Origin: Usnea hakonensis
Lineage: Eukaryota; Ascomycota; Lecanoromycetes; Lecanorales; Parmeliaceae
Reading direction: 5' to 3'
Length of the DNA: 64,000 nt
NCBI GenBank assembly: GCA_013423325.1
Contig: BLJB01000024.1
Coordinates: forward strand, 49,125 to 113,124
In this document: piece after piece, positions 11,889 to 23,760 of the stretch
How the letters are laid out: each line of letters begins with the position of its first letter
How positions within the stretch are numbered: position 1 is the first letter of the stretch
The notes under the pieces: generated by a model
Seen by the model: the letters and a program-made list of their open reading frames with translations, nothing else
Databases searched by the model: none
What the model was told of the DNA's origin: nothing
Position numbers and translations under genes: made by a program

Positions 11889-12483
11889 ATGCAGCGTCTG
11901 ACGGGAGCGACAAGCATCATAATTACTCATCTCGCGAGACCAAGATCAGTTGTATCCTCAACGACCTACGTTCAAGCACAAAGGATCAGAAGAACAATCC
12001 ACCACACTTCCTCTTCGGTCGACATGGGAGACATCACGCCTATCCAAACCACAGCGGCTTGCCCTGGTACGCTTGTCCCACCTTCCCAACCCCACTCAAC
12101 CAAAAATACTCGGAGCTCCTATTGACAAGCATCGTCCTGAATTAGTAGCCGGTCCTTACTCCCAAGCCATCCGCACTCCACACGCAATCTACGTCTCCGG
12201 CCAACTCCCCGCCCTGGCAGATGGCACTCTACCCTCGGGCACAATGGCATACAAGGCCTCCCTCTGCACCAAAAACATACACGAGATTCTCAAAGAAGCC
12301 GGGAGTGACCTGAGTAAGGTGGTAAAGATGACGGTGTTCCTGACCAATATGGGGGATTTTGCGGAGGTGAATCGGGAGTATGAGTTACACTTTCAGGACA
12401 CGAGGCCTGCGAGGAGTTGTGTGGCGGTGAAGGAGCTGCCGAAGGGGGTGGCGGTTGAGATGGAGTGTGTAGCTCTGCCTTGA
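11889..12483 (+). CDS. RidA/YjgF family reactive-imine deaminase, probable mitochondrial form
   Basis: RidA proteins hydrolyse reactive enamine/imine intermediates, such as 2-aminoacrylate, released by PLP enzymes. Two exons, 11889-12066 and 12149-12483, flank an 82-nt intron with donor GTACGC and acceptor GTAG. The join produces AACPAGPYSQAI, matching the family signature around the GPYSQA loop. The rest reads YVSGQLPAL, KMTVFLTNMGDF and PARSCVAVKELPKG, including the conserved Arg that binds the substrate carboxylate. From the ATG at 11889 the protein is 170 residues with a 45-residue Arg/Ser/Thr-rich, acid-free leader like a mitochondrial presequence. The in-frame ATG at 12024 gives 125 residues, the usual length of cytosolic members. 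Both forms may be made, as yeast makes Mmf1 and Hmf1 from two genes. The family call is secure. Confidence 0.88.
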
Positions 12484-15400
12484 AGGAGTTGGATCTTAAT
12501 GGATGAGAAATGATTGTGTAGAGGATGGCGATGTTGTTATACAATGTATCTCGACATGTATAGCGTGAGGGGAGGCTTTCGATAGATAGCTGTTCAGCCG
12601 CGTCATAATTAGGGACGGGTAAGAGCTGGGCGATACACCAACGCAGCATCACAACGCCTTGTCTAGCCTCCCGGTAAAGCTGAGTCCAATGGATCTAGCA
12701 ACCACTGCGACAAAAGGGTAATCAGTCGACTTGAGCCTGAGAAGAGAATGAGGAGTTAGTACCTGTCCGTCCCGTCGATGCTTGAATGATTCGAGCTGAA
12801 GGAAATGAATTGTGGTGACCTGTCCACTTTTCCCAACTTCTTAACTATGGTGCAAAGGATAGGTGCATTTTTCCCGTTTCGGAAAGGAATTCTGCGTTCA
12901 TTGCATTGACAACATAATACCCCTTCACCGCATTGCCCCAACAGCAAGAACATTTCAAGGGTTCGCTCTCGTTCTTAAACTGTTCTCTCGATCTTGCTGA
13001 AACTCGGTCGATAGCTTGCATATGGGTTGTCTTGAACGCTGCGATATGCTACAGAAGTCGGCACCAAAGGTCCTGGACGCCAAAATTTCTGAAAGAGTAC
13101 CGCGACGATACTTATAGAATTAGGGGTCCGAGCCCCTCAGAGGCCAACAGGCAGTGTTTGACCTAATAGCTCCATACACATTGTCTAGGTTCGTAACCCT
13201 TGGGCGGGCGTTATGGAGGTAGTTTTGGCGCCGGGGGCTTTTGGTGCCGACCTGTGTAATGTAGAATATCTTGCCACGTCTAGCCTGAAACAATCCCTCC
13301 ACTCCCAGGCTCACAATAAATTGAAAGCTGGGAAGGTATGTTTTTATCACTTGGGACATGTGTGGTATGTACAATGAAGGTATCAATCCTACAGCACCAC
13401 ATGCCCTTGCCTCACGTCTCGACATGCACTTTCTGTGGACCAACAAGAAAGAACAACGGCGTCCTCACGCCCAATTTGTTTTACTGCTGAGTTGACCCTT
13501 ACCCGCATCCACCGTGTTACCTGACGTTGCAGACGCATGGTGACATAAGTATCATGTAGAAAATAATGTCTTAGCTCACTTAAAACTACCACGACCCGGA
13601 AATGCCCTTCCTTCTGAAGAACATAAACGAAACCGAAAACGAAAAAAGAATGCTTTACCCCCTCGAAGTCATGAGACGGATAGTGTAGCCAGCACTCTTT
13701 GCATTCACGACTCAACTCTGTTCAACCTGAAGAAGATATTGCGAAATCTGCAGAAAGCACATATATTCCAATCACGGCCAGAATATATTCCCTTTCTTTC
13801 TTTCCTTTTCTTCTCCCCGTTCCTCTTCTTCTCCTCTTTCCTCTTCATTCCAAGAGAAAGCATACAACATTATATACACGAGAAATGAGGTAGTGCTTGT
13901 TCCTTGTTCCAATCTTTACCCACGCAAAGTGAATCTAGATCGGATTGAAGGAGGGTTTTAGGCTTGAAATTTGCAACAGATCTTGTATCAGGGCACCGAG
14001 CTCGCCGATTTTCAAGAGCTGGTCTGACATCTGGACTGGACCCTATTACTGTTAAGTGGCAATTTCAAGCGCCATGTCGAACGGCAATCTAAGGAGCCGT
14101 CCGAAGCTGTTTGGGGCACACGATCTGGCCAAAAGGCAGTGAGAGAAGTGTTTGCGATTCTTGAACATCCGCTGCGAAAGGATGCCATCTCGGCGTATAG
14201 CCAGCGCAAGAAAGCTAATGGAGTGATACAAGCTGACGACCCCGAGATCTCATGAATTGCAGGCGCGCTCTACAGTACTCGACGCATCTGGCCACCAACC
14301 GCCCTAGTTCGCGTCATTGCACAAAATTCTTCTCTGCCTTTTCGCCTGGCTTTTGTGTCTGCACGATCCTCCCTTCGTCCGCATACCCACATCCAAACAG
14401 GTGTTTGAAGAGAGTTCGCTTCTTTGGCTTTCTGACGATCCCGGCTTTTGCATCTTCTATAGACATTTGGTCAACTTTCTGCATATTCACCAAGTTCGCA
14501 TGGATGGATACGATTGGTACACACCTTCTTCCCTTTTCCTAATCATCTCATCCCTCATTCGCTGATATAATACCTCCTCGTCCTTTCCTTCGAGTAATCT
14601 ACCGGTAGGATTAATGGTAACATGCATTTCGAAAACTATATTGGAGCTGCGGTATGAAATGAATAGAGACAGCGACGAGCGAAAAGATAAATGCTCTTAT
14701 ATACGCTAAAGCGCCGAGGGATTCGTGGCTGTGCCGAAGGATTGCAAGCGACTGCTATTCCAAGCACTGCGCAGGGGCTGTTCTCTTCACATCGCATATG
14801 TTGTCCCTTTGCAACTGTCGTTTCAGACAAGTGTACAGATCAGCCACAGTTGTTAACTTTCTTATGTCCCGGTTCCTATGCGTGCGGACACAATCTCGCA
14901 AACAACATGTGGCAGGCCGAGGAGCAAAAGAGGCCAGAAAATCAATCAAAGCCATTGACACAGCAGAACTTCTTGCTGCTTGCCGACAACCTCATAGCTA
15001 TGAAAGCATTTGCCTCACAGGCGTACTTGGTTTGGATATCCGCAAAAAGCTTGACGTCCATACGAAAAGGTCCTCCACATGCCAAGATTCTGGCTCGTCT
15101 ACCTTAGGCAATTCCACTTAGCTCTGTCCCAGCGACTGCGCCCAACATTAAACTAAGCTAGAGTTTGAGCCCGTTGCCCGTGTCAAATAAAGAATCCTTG
15201 CACGGCCTTCCAAAAGTACTTTAGGGTTGAGGCTGTTGTTAGCGCTGAGCCGGACATTTTGGCCTTTGGTTGCGTTCGGTACGAACCTCCCACCTCCGTT
15301 CGACTGACTAGCAGTTTGTAACCCGGATGTTCTTGTGGACATTTTCACGGGTGGGTATTTGGATTGCTGGTTAGGTGGTAGCAGTAGACTGGCTAGGTCT

Positions 15401-16837
15401 ATGTTTTCGAGGCGGTTGTGTTGGGTGGGTGTTTTGGGGGGGGATATGGGGGGGTGGGGGGGGAGGAAAGAGACTCAGCTCACATGATTCGGTAGACGTG
15501 CAGCGTCATGCGTATTGTTGTCTGTCGAGTGTGGCGTATACGAACAATCCTTCAAGCGTTTCTTCTTTTAAATGAGACTCTCTCTCTCACTCCAGAATTT
15601 CATCTATCGCCAATAATTTATGAATCTTTCACACAAGCATCATAAACATCTTTCCCACTTTGAATCTAGCCCTCCAATTCGACCTGTGCCCCAAGCGGGG
15701 AGATACTTTGGATCAATCGGTTGCAGAGGAACATGATTAGATTTCGTAAACCTTACAGTAAACCTTACAGCAGTGCCAGCACAACGCTGTCTGTGACTAT
15801 GCGGAGGGGTAGCTTTTTAACTTAATAGACTGTGTTGGGATGTGGTGCCCATGAGAGTATGATCGTTCCCCATAACCAAATGGCATGGAGCTGGGTTAGT
15901 GATAGAGGCCGTATGATATTTTAGATTAGGTGAAGGGTTATGGGCTGGGGTTGGGGGAGTGTGTGGGGGGGGGTTTTGCTGCTGAGAATGGGTTTTCGCT
16001 TGCTGCGGTGGGTATACTGTGATTCCCCCTCAGCTCCAGTTCCTCAAGGCTTCTTGGACGAGCCGACTTGCCCGTCAATTTCAATATTTGATGGCGCTTC
16101 GTGCGTTTTGTTGGAGGATTGAGACAGTGTGAGGATAAAGGGGGAGATATGTCGGCGCTTGAGGTGTATGGGGAAGAGAGGAGGAAGTGAGTGGCCTTGA
16201 TGTCTGGTAGAGGGTGTTTGATCGAGGAACGAGGATAAGTGGTCCGGTGTCTCATTCACTACATGTACACATTATATGGTTATAGTCCAGCTACCTCTGT
16301 TACCGTGCCAGAGCCTTTTGAGATCTATTCAGACGGATTGGTTTTGTGATGGTGAGGTGACAAAAGATCGTATGGGTGAGTATAGTCACAATCAAGTGGC
16401 ATTGACAGAAGACAAAGCGAAGATAGTGTTGTAGGTTTGGAGATTTGGACTAGTTGTTGCACGCGCGAAACGAGTCCGGATGAGAGGTGTTTGTAAAGAT
16501 GAAAATGTTGAGAAGACTAGTCCACATTTTGGCGACTGGGTCTTCATAGGATCCTTTCCAAATCATTTATCATATCACGTGATCCAATTCTTGTGTTTCG
16601 CGGATGATGTTGGCAGTTTTCCGTAAAATATATTCGCAATAGCATGGTAGATATCCGTCTGATCGGCGGAACGTGGTCTGGTAATATCGTTGAATCAATT
16701 CTGAAGGCTAAACGTAACACAGCGTGCCATGTGCACCTGGTATAAATAGAGATGAGGAGCAATCTAGGCATTGTAATGTAAGCTATGATCGCTTCTTTGC
16801 CCCGCCCTGCCGCTTTCAAATATTACATATCCTCTGC
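12484..16837. other. Long gene-poor stretch
   Basis: About 4.3 kb with no recognised gene. It includes pyrimidine-rich DNA near 13790-13855 and two G-rich tracts listed separately. An open fragment at about 14049-14254 (plus) reads smoothly with segments such as WGTRSGQKAVREVFAIL and HPLRKDAISAYSQ, but it has no start, no recognisable family and stops on both sides. It may be a gene remnant. The remaining short open frames lack support. Confidence 0.4.
15423..15468 (+). repeat. G-rich tract with quadruplex-forming pattern
   Basis: Consecutive runs of G (3, 3, 8, 7 and 8 bases) are separated by loops of one to six bases. A second tract with five G runs lies at about 15935-15973. Both have the pattern of four or more G runs needed for a G-quadruplex on the plus strand. 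No gene covers them, and their function is unknown. Confidence 0.55.
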
Positions 16838-18146
16838 TTAGTAAACGCCATTGGAGCGTTGTGGTGAGTTATCACGAATACCTGGAGAGCTCTCCACCGC
16901 GAAAGTCCTCGTCTCTTTGATGATCTGAGTCCGGCTATGCTGACTATCCGAGTCGTCTCTGTTCGCTGAGGGTCCTCCTTCGATAGCTGCGGCATAGTGA
17001 GATTTGCTTAAAGACTTCAATCTTGTATTATTAGATCTGCTCCAACTCGTGCCATCTATCGAAAAGACATTTCTTCTCGCGGAGACTCCAGACCTGTAGT
17101 CGCTACCGCGACGACGCAGGTCGTCACTTCGAATAAAGCCAGATTCAATGCTATCTAGGAATGGTTTGAGGTAGAGAAAGCAAGCGGAAGATATACTCAG
17201 GCACTGAATTATCTGAGTGCAAATGGTTGCCGGCCAATAATCGAGGGTAGTCGGTAGGATCAGGGGTCTTGTTCCAAAAGACGAGCTTGCATACACAAGC
17301 TGCGATGACACTGGTTCCATGTGAGCACTACCAACTACTATAGTAAGGTGGCTTACATGATACGAAGGGCAAAGAATGAGAAAACAGACACCTTCTTGGC
17401 CATAGACGTTTGAATCCTCGATATCATGACCAGCGGTAAGACGATAAGCGCAGTATCCGTAGCTATGTTTGTAGCCTCTAGGTAATTCCATAATGCATGC
17501 TTATCATAAATCAGTACAGGATCGTGAGGACTTTGAAGTGTAGCGTACGCGATCACTGCATTGCCCGGTAGGCCAATCCCAAGTGTTTGGAACATGACAC
17601 GAGAATGCAGCTGCAAAGTCTCCTGTTATTGCCCATATGACCACAAAGGCTGCGAGTACATATATAGCCCTATGGTCCTTTCGATTAGGTGTGATGGTCT
17701 TGACCAAGGCAAGAACAGCAAGCTTTGCAAAGCACAAGCTCAGAATGTACAGCAGCGCAGCTGCATACTCAGACTGGACCTAGTCAGACCAGGAGCATTG
17801 TTGACACGGGACGTGGCACAAACCTTGAGTACGGAGGACACTGATGAGAGGCTTAAGATTGCGGATGGCATTCCATAACCATTCTTAGCCTGGACAAACA
17901 CGGCTACTGATTGCCCAACGTTGAAGATCTCACTCGGGGTCACGTGTAAGCTAGAGGTCTACATCGCGACTCGCAAGGTAGAATAGGTGTCGTACATACC
18001 AACGATAGGGCAATTAGATAATCGTCAAGGTTGGTAGATTGAACGATGACGGCTTTGGTGGTTCCGCGGGCGATAACAACCAGAATAGAGGTTATGAGGA
18101 GAAATATGGTCATAACCTTGATGGCCGGCGTGATACTTGTATCCAT
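16838..18146 (-). pseudogene. SAT4/PTH11-type seven-helix membrane protein, apparently frame-disrupted
   Basis: Integral membrane protein of the fungal rhodopsin-like (SAT4/PTH11) family. Exons: 18146-18000, 17928-17824, about 17779-17549, 17499 to about 17365, then a last exon to 16838. Introns are 44-71 nt with normal borders. Family landmarks in order: NLDDYLIALSL, NVGQSVAVFVQAKNGYG, LCFAKLAVLALVK, HALWNYLEATNIATD, LDYWPATICTQIIQC and ACFLYLKPFLDSIESG, then a Ser/Arg-rich tail. The natural splice after FFALRI (GTAAGC donor, CCAG acceptor) opens a frame with IVIAACVCKLVFWNK, which fits the family. However, the next conserved block, LDYWPATICTQ, is in another frame. The break lies within about 17235-17265. 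A weaker donor seven bases upstream would bypass the break but loses the conserved residues. It could also be a sequencing error. Confidence 0.72.
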
Positions 18147-19618
18147 TGCTTCATGTGCCCATAGGTGTAACTCTCTGCTAAATATGCGATGCTGGATGTC
18201 TCGATATGTCTTTATGCAAGTGTCTCAAGATGTCGAAGTTAGGGAGTCTTGCCGGAAATCTTAAATTCGGGGAGACACACCATAAACACGAAAGAAGGTA
18301 AGAGGTAAGAAGTAAGGAAGAGGCTGACACGGCTTAGAGGGGCACCGCTGTCCTGCGGCGCCCGACAGGCACTAGGTCGGGGACGGCGAAGGAGTACAAA
18401 GTCGTCGCGGCTTCGTCATCTCTTGGCACTTGCGTCCGACGGGTCCTATTACTGAGCGCGGCTAAGCGCGACTAGGCGGTATTTGGAAGAAGGAGATTAT
18501 GTGGTAGACTTGCATATTCAAGCGAGCAGTAGGCTGACACGTGTACGAGTACCTTGATGACAGTACTCGGAGGCTTACACCTTCAGTATCGAGTGGAGGG
18601 TGATCGACGATATCCCGACCAATTCCGGGATTTTGGCACCCCCCTGCATGAATACAATCTGTCAGATACAATCTAAGCAATTGATGAACAAGCATACCAT
18701 ATAGTCTTATTTATCTATTCCAAATAGTCAAGGTTAATTTCATTTATGCAATGCATAAGGTACAGAACGAGCTCTTGTGCCTTGGAGTACGTCGTCAGGC
18801 TGGTTACTAATGTAATGTAGAATTGAAAGGGCCACAGATGAGACGGTTTTTCGAGGTAGCAATGCATTATGCAAGGTACTTTATGTATATAGTTCTTCTA
18901 GTATCTAAGGTAGAGATCTCTGGCTAAGGTAAGTGGCATGAGAGAGGCTTCCAAGCTAACTGTATGTAGCTAGCCCAAATCCATTACGCAGAGTGCTTAA
19001 GTAGCGTATGTGGCTAGATAAGGGGTAGCGACTCACTTGTTTGGAATTTATAGGCTACAAACAACTAGATAGCGGTGCAGGATTGAGGAAACAAACAACT
19101 TCCGCTTATCCTTTCCCCCATTCCATTCCGAAATGGAATCCCACCACATGCATCTCTCGCCCCTTTTAATGCATGAATACCCTTTCTCACCATTTCCCAC
19201 ATTCTCATGGAAAAGTCGTCGCATTATTTCCGTGGGACTTGCCTTGAAGCACACGGAGATCTTACCTACATTGCGGAAATATATCACGTCACTCGAATCC
19301 CTTTCCTCGGAAATCGGATGAAAAACGGGTGTGACAGGCTGCTAGAAACTTTCAGGATCAGAAGGAATCGTTCTGACATGATTCTTGCAGTCCACCAATC
19401 CACTATATACGGTGGAAGACGGGTCCGACGACATTGGTACTCAAGAATCCTCAGAAATGCCTAAGATTAATGCAAATATGCAGCGATTGTGGCGTACTAT
19501 CTCGGTATCAGGGTTCGAAAATCGATCGACCGAGAGCGGCTCTTTATATTAATCCATCTGACGTCCTCTATCTAATATCCCCCTCTCATCATCACTTACA
19601 TGCTTGCGCTCGATGTCC
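18147..19618. other. Intergenic, no recognised gene
   Basis: Roughly 1.5 kb separating the SAT4-type gene (minus) from the permease (plus), so the two are divergent. A GC-richer patch at about 18330-18480 contrasts with AT-richer flanks. I see no motif-bearing open frame, tRNA or repeat. Confidence 0.5.
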
Positions 19619-21824
19619 ATGGCAAGATTCAACATAGACGACCACGAGCTGCAACCAGTGTCTAGGGATATAGTCATCAGGAGCAATGGCGCCACACGAA
19701 ATGATTCGCTAGATGCTGATCGAGCCGATCTATTCCGGTTAGGCAAAAAGCCAGTACTGAGTGTAGGTCCTGCATTAGCCGTCAGGCTTTTACCAAGACT
19801 GATAGGTCCAATTCTTAGCGTAATTTTGGCTTCATGTCCATCTTGGGCTTTAGCTGCACTGTTCTCACCACATGGGAGGCAACTCTAAAGTACGCGCTGC
19901 AAATACGTGAATACAGAGACGAGTACTGACTCATATCAAAGCCTCTTTCAGCTTGGCCTAGATAAGTACGCGTCGTCGTTGTGGTGCCTTGATGGCTTAA
20001 TGAATAACGAAGCATTCAGCGGTGGTCCAGCTGGGCTCGTCTACGGATTCCTCATAGTTTGGGCGGGCACTGCTGCAGTGTTCGCCTCTCTCAGTGAGCT
20101 TGCTTCTATGTATGTCTTAGTCAGAAGTGTTCGAACCTTTCTAAGTCTCGCAGGGCACCTACGGCCGGAGGTCAGTATCACTGGGTCTACATGCTCGCAC
20201 CACGTCCTTCACGGAAGATATTTAGCTACGTCACAGGTGAACTTACCCAGTCCATGACCTCAATCAAGTCTTGCAGACTCTGACAACTTACAGGCTGGCT
20301 CACGGCTTGGGGTTGGCAGGCTAATGTCGCGTCGGTCTCGTACATTTGCGGAACGCTCATCCAAGGACTGATAACCATGACGCATCCCTCGTACCATCAT
20401 AAGGCATGGCACGCAGTTTTGCTCTTCTGGGCCGCGCTTTGCTTCGCCGTGTTCATCAACGCCATCATTGGCAGGTTACTCCCGAGATTCGAAGGTTTCA
20501 TCCTGGTGGTGCACATTCTAGGCTTCTTTGGTGTCATTCTTCCCTTGATCTTCTTTGGACCACATCAGGATGCTTCCGAGGTGTTTCGTTCCTTTTCGAA
20601 CCAAGAACACTTGCCCACGAAGGGGCTGTCATTCATGGTGGGGATTGTAGGCACTGCCTTCCCATTTCTAGGTAAGCATGCTGCTTTGATCAAATCAGAA
20701 ACATGTTACCTGCGCTGACAGGATCAGGCGCGGACGGTGCCATCCACGTATATTCATGAACTGCGCGATTCCACTTTCTGTGTACATAGCTAATGACTGG
20801 GCAGATGTCTGAAGAGATCCAGGGCGCTGCTCTGGTAGTACCACGCTCCATCATGGTCAGTATACTTCTAAACGGAGCCATGGGATTTGCTGTTCTACTT
20901 GTTACGCTGTTCAGTCTGGTCAATGTCGAAAAGGTAACAAAGACACCAACGGGGTATCCCTACATGCAAGTCTTTCTCGACTCCACAGGCTCCGTCGCAG
21001 GCGCAACCACTATGGCCAGCATCATAACGGTCATGGTGTTCTCTGCAAATATTGGTATCCTCGCCACGGCTTCCCGGATGTGCTGGTCATTTTGCCGCGA
21101 TCGCGGGCTGCCCGGATGGCAGTATTTAAAACATGTAATCATTCACCGACCCATCCAAGCTGCTTCAAAGACTCGATCGTCACGACTCAGTAGAGACAAT
21201 TTGAGGTTTGACGCTAATGTGGATTCTTTTGACTCAGGTTGACCCTCGCACCGCTCTTCCAATCAGATCCATTCTTTTCAACGTGCTCTTCTCCGTCCTC
21301 CTCTCCTTCATCGTCCTGGGTTCATCCACCGCCTTCAGTACGTATCTTTGGGATCTTATAAGATACGTCCTCAGAGTGTTGAATCTCCCTTCATGTTCCA
21401 ACCCTCGCTAAATTCCCCTCATAACAACTACCACTAACCCCCAACTCAACCCCCAGACGACCTAGTCGGCCTCACCGTCGCCGCCCTCAACTCCTCCTAC
21501 CTCATCGCCTCCTCCCTCCTCCTCTACCGCCGCTGCACCGGCGGCATCATACCACGCCACAACAAGCCCTCCAACGACACCAAACAATTGGTATTCGGAC
21601 CATGGTCCATACCGGGAAAGTACGGCATCGCAGTCAACGCTTTCGCCTGCCTTTACTTGACCGTCCTCATCTTCTTCTGCATGTGGCCGTCAGAACTGCC
21701 CGTCACGGCGGCGAATATGAATTATACGGCTCTGGTCACTGTGGCGGTGGTGGCGTTTAGTGTGGCGTATTACTGTTTCTGGGCGAGACGGATTTATACG
21801 GGACCGGTTGTTGAGGTCGGTTGA
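19619..21824 (+). CDS. Amino acid/GABA/choline-type permease (APC superfamily)
   Basis: Plasma-membrane proton symporter of the fungal GABA-permease/choline-transporter branch. Ten exons keep phase throughout: 19619-19762, 19819-19889, 19942-19965, 20020-20109, 20154-20236, 20294-20671, 20728-20747, 20805-21134, 21238-21337 and 21457-21824, giving 535 residues. Landmarks: LGKKPVLSRNFGFMSILGF, TTWEATL, NGGPAGLVYGFLIVWAGT, MAPTAGGQYHWVYMLAP, ADGAIHMSEEIQGAALVVP and LPGWQYLKHVDPRTALP, with about twelve hydrophobic segments. The 24-nt and 20-nt exons are unusually small but needed for the family sequence. An alternative start at 19613 adds two residues. The 3' end faces the P450 gene 318 bp away. 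Substrate cannot be told from sequence. A paralogue lies at 32016-34100. Confidence 0.88.
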
Positions 21825-22142
21825 GGGGTATTTTTTTTTAAAAGAGAGAGACTGGAATAGTTTTGCAGGTGGTTGGGTTGGTAGAGCGGCTTTGAGGAAT
21901 CGATGGCGCGGTGGCTGCGGAGGACAGGAATGCGTGTTTGTGGAATATGGATATGTGGTACAAAAGGAAATGGAGCAGGGTTGATAGCGGCTCTGGGCAA
22001 AGTAGGTGAGGAGGAGTAGGTACGTATTCAAAACAGATTTTAATAATCACACTTACACAATCCAATCCCCCAAACCCCTTCAGCGCCCTGCGACCATGCC
22101 AAAATCGTTACCTTCCCCACTCACCCGCCAACCCAACAACCC

Positions 22143-23760
22143 TCACCCCCCCCTAACCCTCACCCCAACATTCAACGCCCTCTTCTCCCACAAAATCCAC
22201 GTCCTCTGCTCCTCCCACCGCCACGCCTCCTCCTCGGCCTGCAAATCAAAATGCCATAGTAGATGCGCCAGGATGAGCCGCATTTCTAGATACGCGAGAT
22301 TCCTCCCGAGACAGTTTCTGGGGCCGAGGGAGAAGGGGTGAAAGGCTGTTGGTGCGGCTGGTTTGGGGGAGTTGGGGGAAGGCAGCCAGCGGGTGGGGTC
22401 GAATATGGTGGGGGAGGAGGGGAAGTTTAGCGGGGAGCGGTTGGAGGCGTAGCCGGGGCAGGATACGAAGGTCTGGGGGAGTGGTGTTAGGTGGCTACGG
22501 TAGATTGGGGGGCTTGTGTCGGAGGAGACTTACACCACCTGGGAGCCATTGGCCTAGGACTTCGGCGCCACCGTCGGGGACAACACGAGGCAGGCCTAGG
22601 GCGACGGGCGTGCTTAGTCGGAGTCCTTCTTCGATGACGGCGTTTAGGTAGGGAAGGCTGCTGACTCTGTCGGCGCAGATTTCGGAAGCATCTTGGAAGG
22701 ACTGCCGGATTTCGTTGGCAAGTTTCTTGAGTGTCTCGGGGTTTTGTAATAAGTTTCCCAGGATACCTGATAGAGCTGTGCCGGTCGTCTCACTACCGGC
22801 TACGACGAGTACTCTGAATGTCTGCTCGATCTCGGGAATCGTCATGCCTTGTGCGTCATTGTAGCGAAGGACGTAAGTCATGAAGTCGTTTCTTTGTGCG
22901 TCTGCACCTTCTTTACCTTGCTCGAGGCGGTGATAGATTCGGTCTTTGGCATACTTGGCGTGTTGTGCTCGCTTCTTCAATAGGCTCTTCGGAAGAATCA
23001 GCTTCAGGGGCTTATCAAGCCCGAAAAAACGGAGGGACATGAACACCCCTGCCATCTTGAATTGCGTGAATAGAATCGAAACCCAACCGTGGTATTTGGA
23101 TTCCTCCAGACAGTGGAAGGACTCTCCCAAGGCAAGATCTCCTACAATGTCAAATGTGGTGAAATTGAGCCATTGCACAATATCGACAACCGCAGTCCCA
23201 GTCTCCGAGGAAGAAACAAGCCCGCTCAACCTACTGATTAGAAGATTGATGTAAGCCAAGGGAAGATACTCCTGCTCGCGCAACGCCCTTTCAGAAAACG
23301 CGTGGGCAAGGAGTCGGCGGTGGCGCGAATGATCGGCATCGTTGGCGCTGAGGATGGAGTGGACGCCGTTGTCGCCGGGGACCATCCACAGGGGATTCTT
23401 GGGGAAGTTGGGACGGCCTTGGCGGTGGTTGTATATGTCCTGCCAGGCTTGACCGTCGATGAAAGAGAGCTCGTTTGGGGCGAGACGGACTACTTTGCCG
23501 TAATGATCGTGAAGTTGCTGGGTGCGTTGGGTGAGATCGCCTTTTAGGAGGGTGTAGGCGTAAGGGATACGTGAAATGGCCCATGATTTGGGGCCGGGGT
23601 ATCGAGATAGCGGATGGAAATAGATGTTGTGGATTGCTGCGAGGAGAAAGTACTTTGGCTTGTTAAAGAATGCTCGAAGTTAGAAACTTCTTTCACTTAC
23701 AATGACAGAGGCAAAGACAGCTGCCAGGGTGGCGTCTCTAAAGGATAACTGTAGGACCAT
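22143..23760 (-). CDS. Cytochrome P450 monooxygenase
   Basis: Three exons, 23760-23701, 23652-22534 and 22472-22143, encode 502 residues, the normal size for a microsomal P450. Landmarks: N-terminal hydrophobic anchor, IYFHPLSRYPGPKSW hinge, LAPNELSFID, I-helix AGSETTG at about 305, ExxR (EGLR) at about 362-365, FDPTRW, and the heme loop FSLGPRNCLGRNLA with the thiolate Cys near residue 447. The pattern resembles the CYP65-like group, which includes trichothecene-pathway enzymes, but no biosynthetic backbone gene is present here, so the substrate is unknown. It is convergent with the permease. Introns are 48 and 61 nt. The C-terminal codons run into a G-rich stretch ending at 22143; one base of homopolymer error would change the last residues. 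Confidence 0.92.

Noticed and set aside
13120..13715. Minus-strand frames of 108 residues each
   Set aside because: No motif, no splice link between them and no start context; probably chance.
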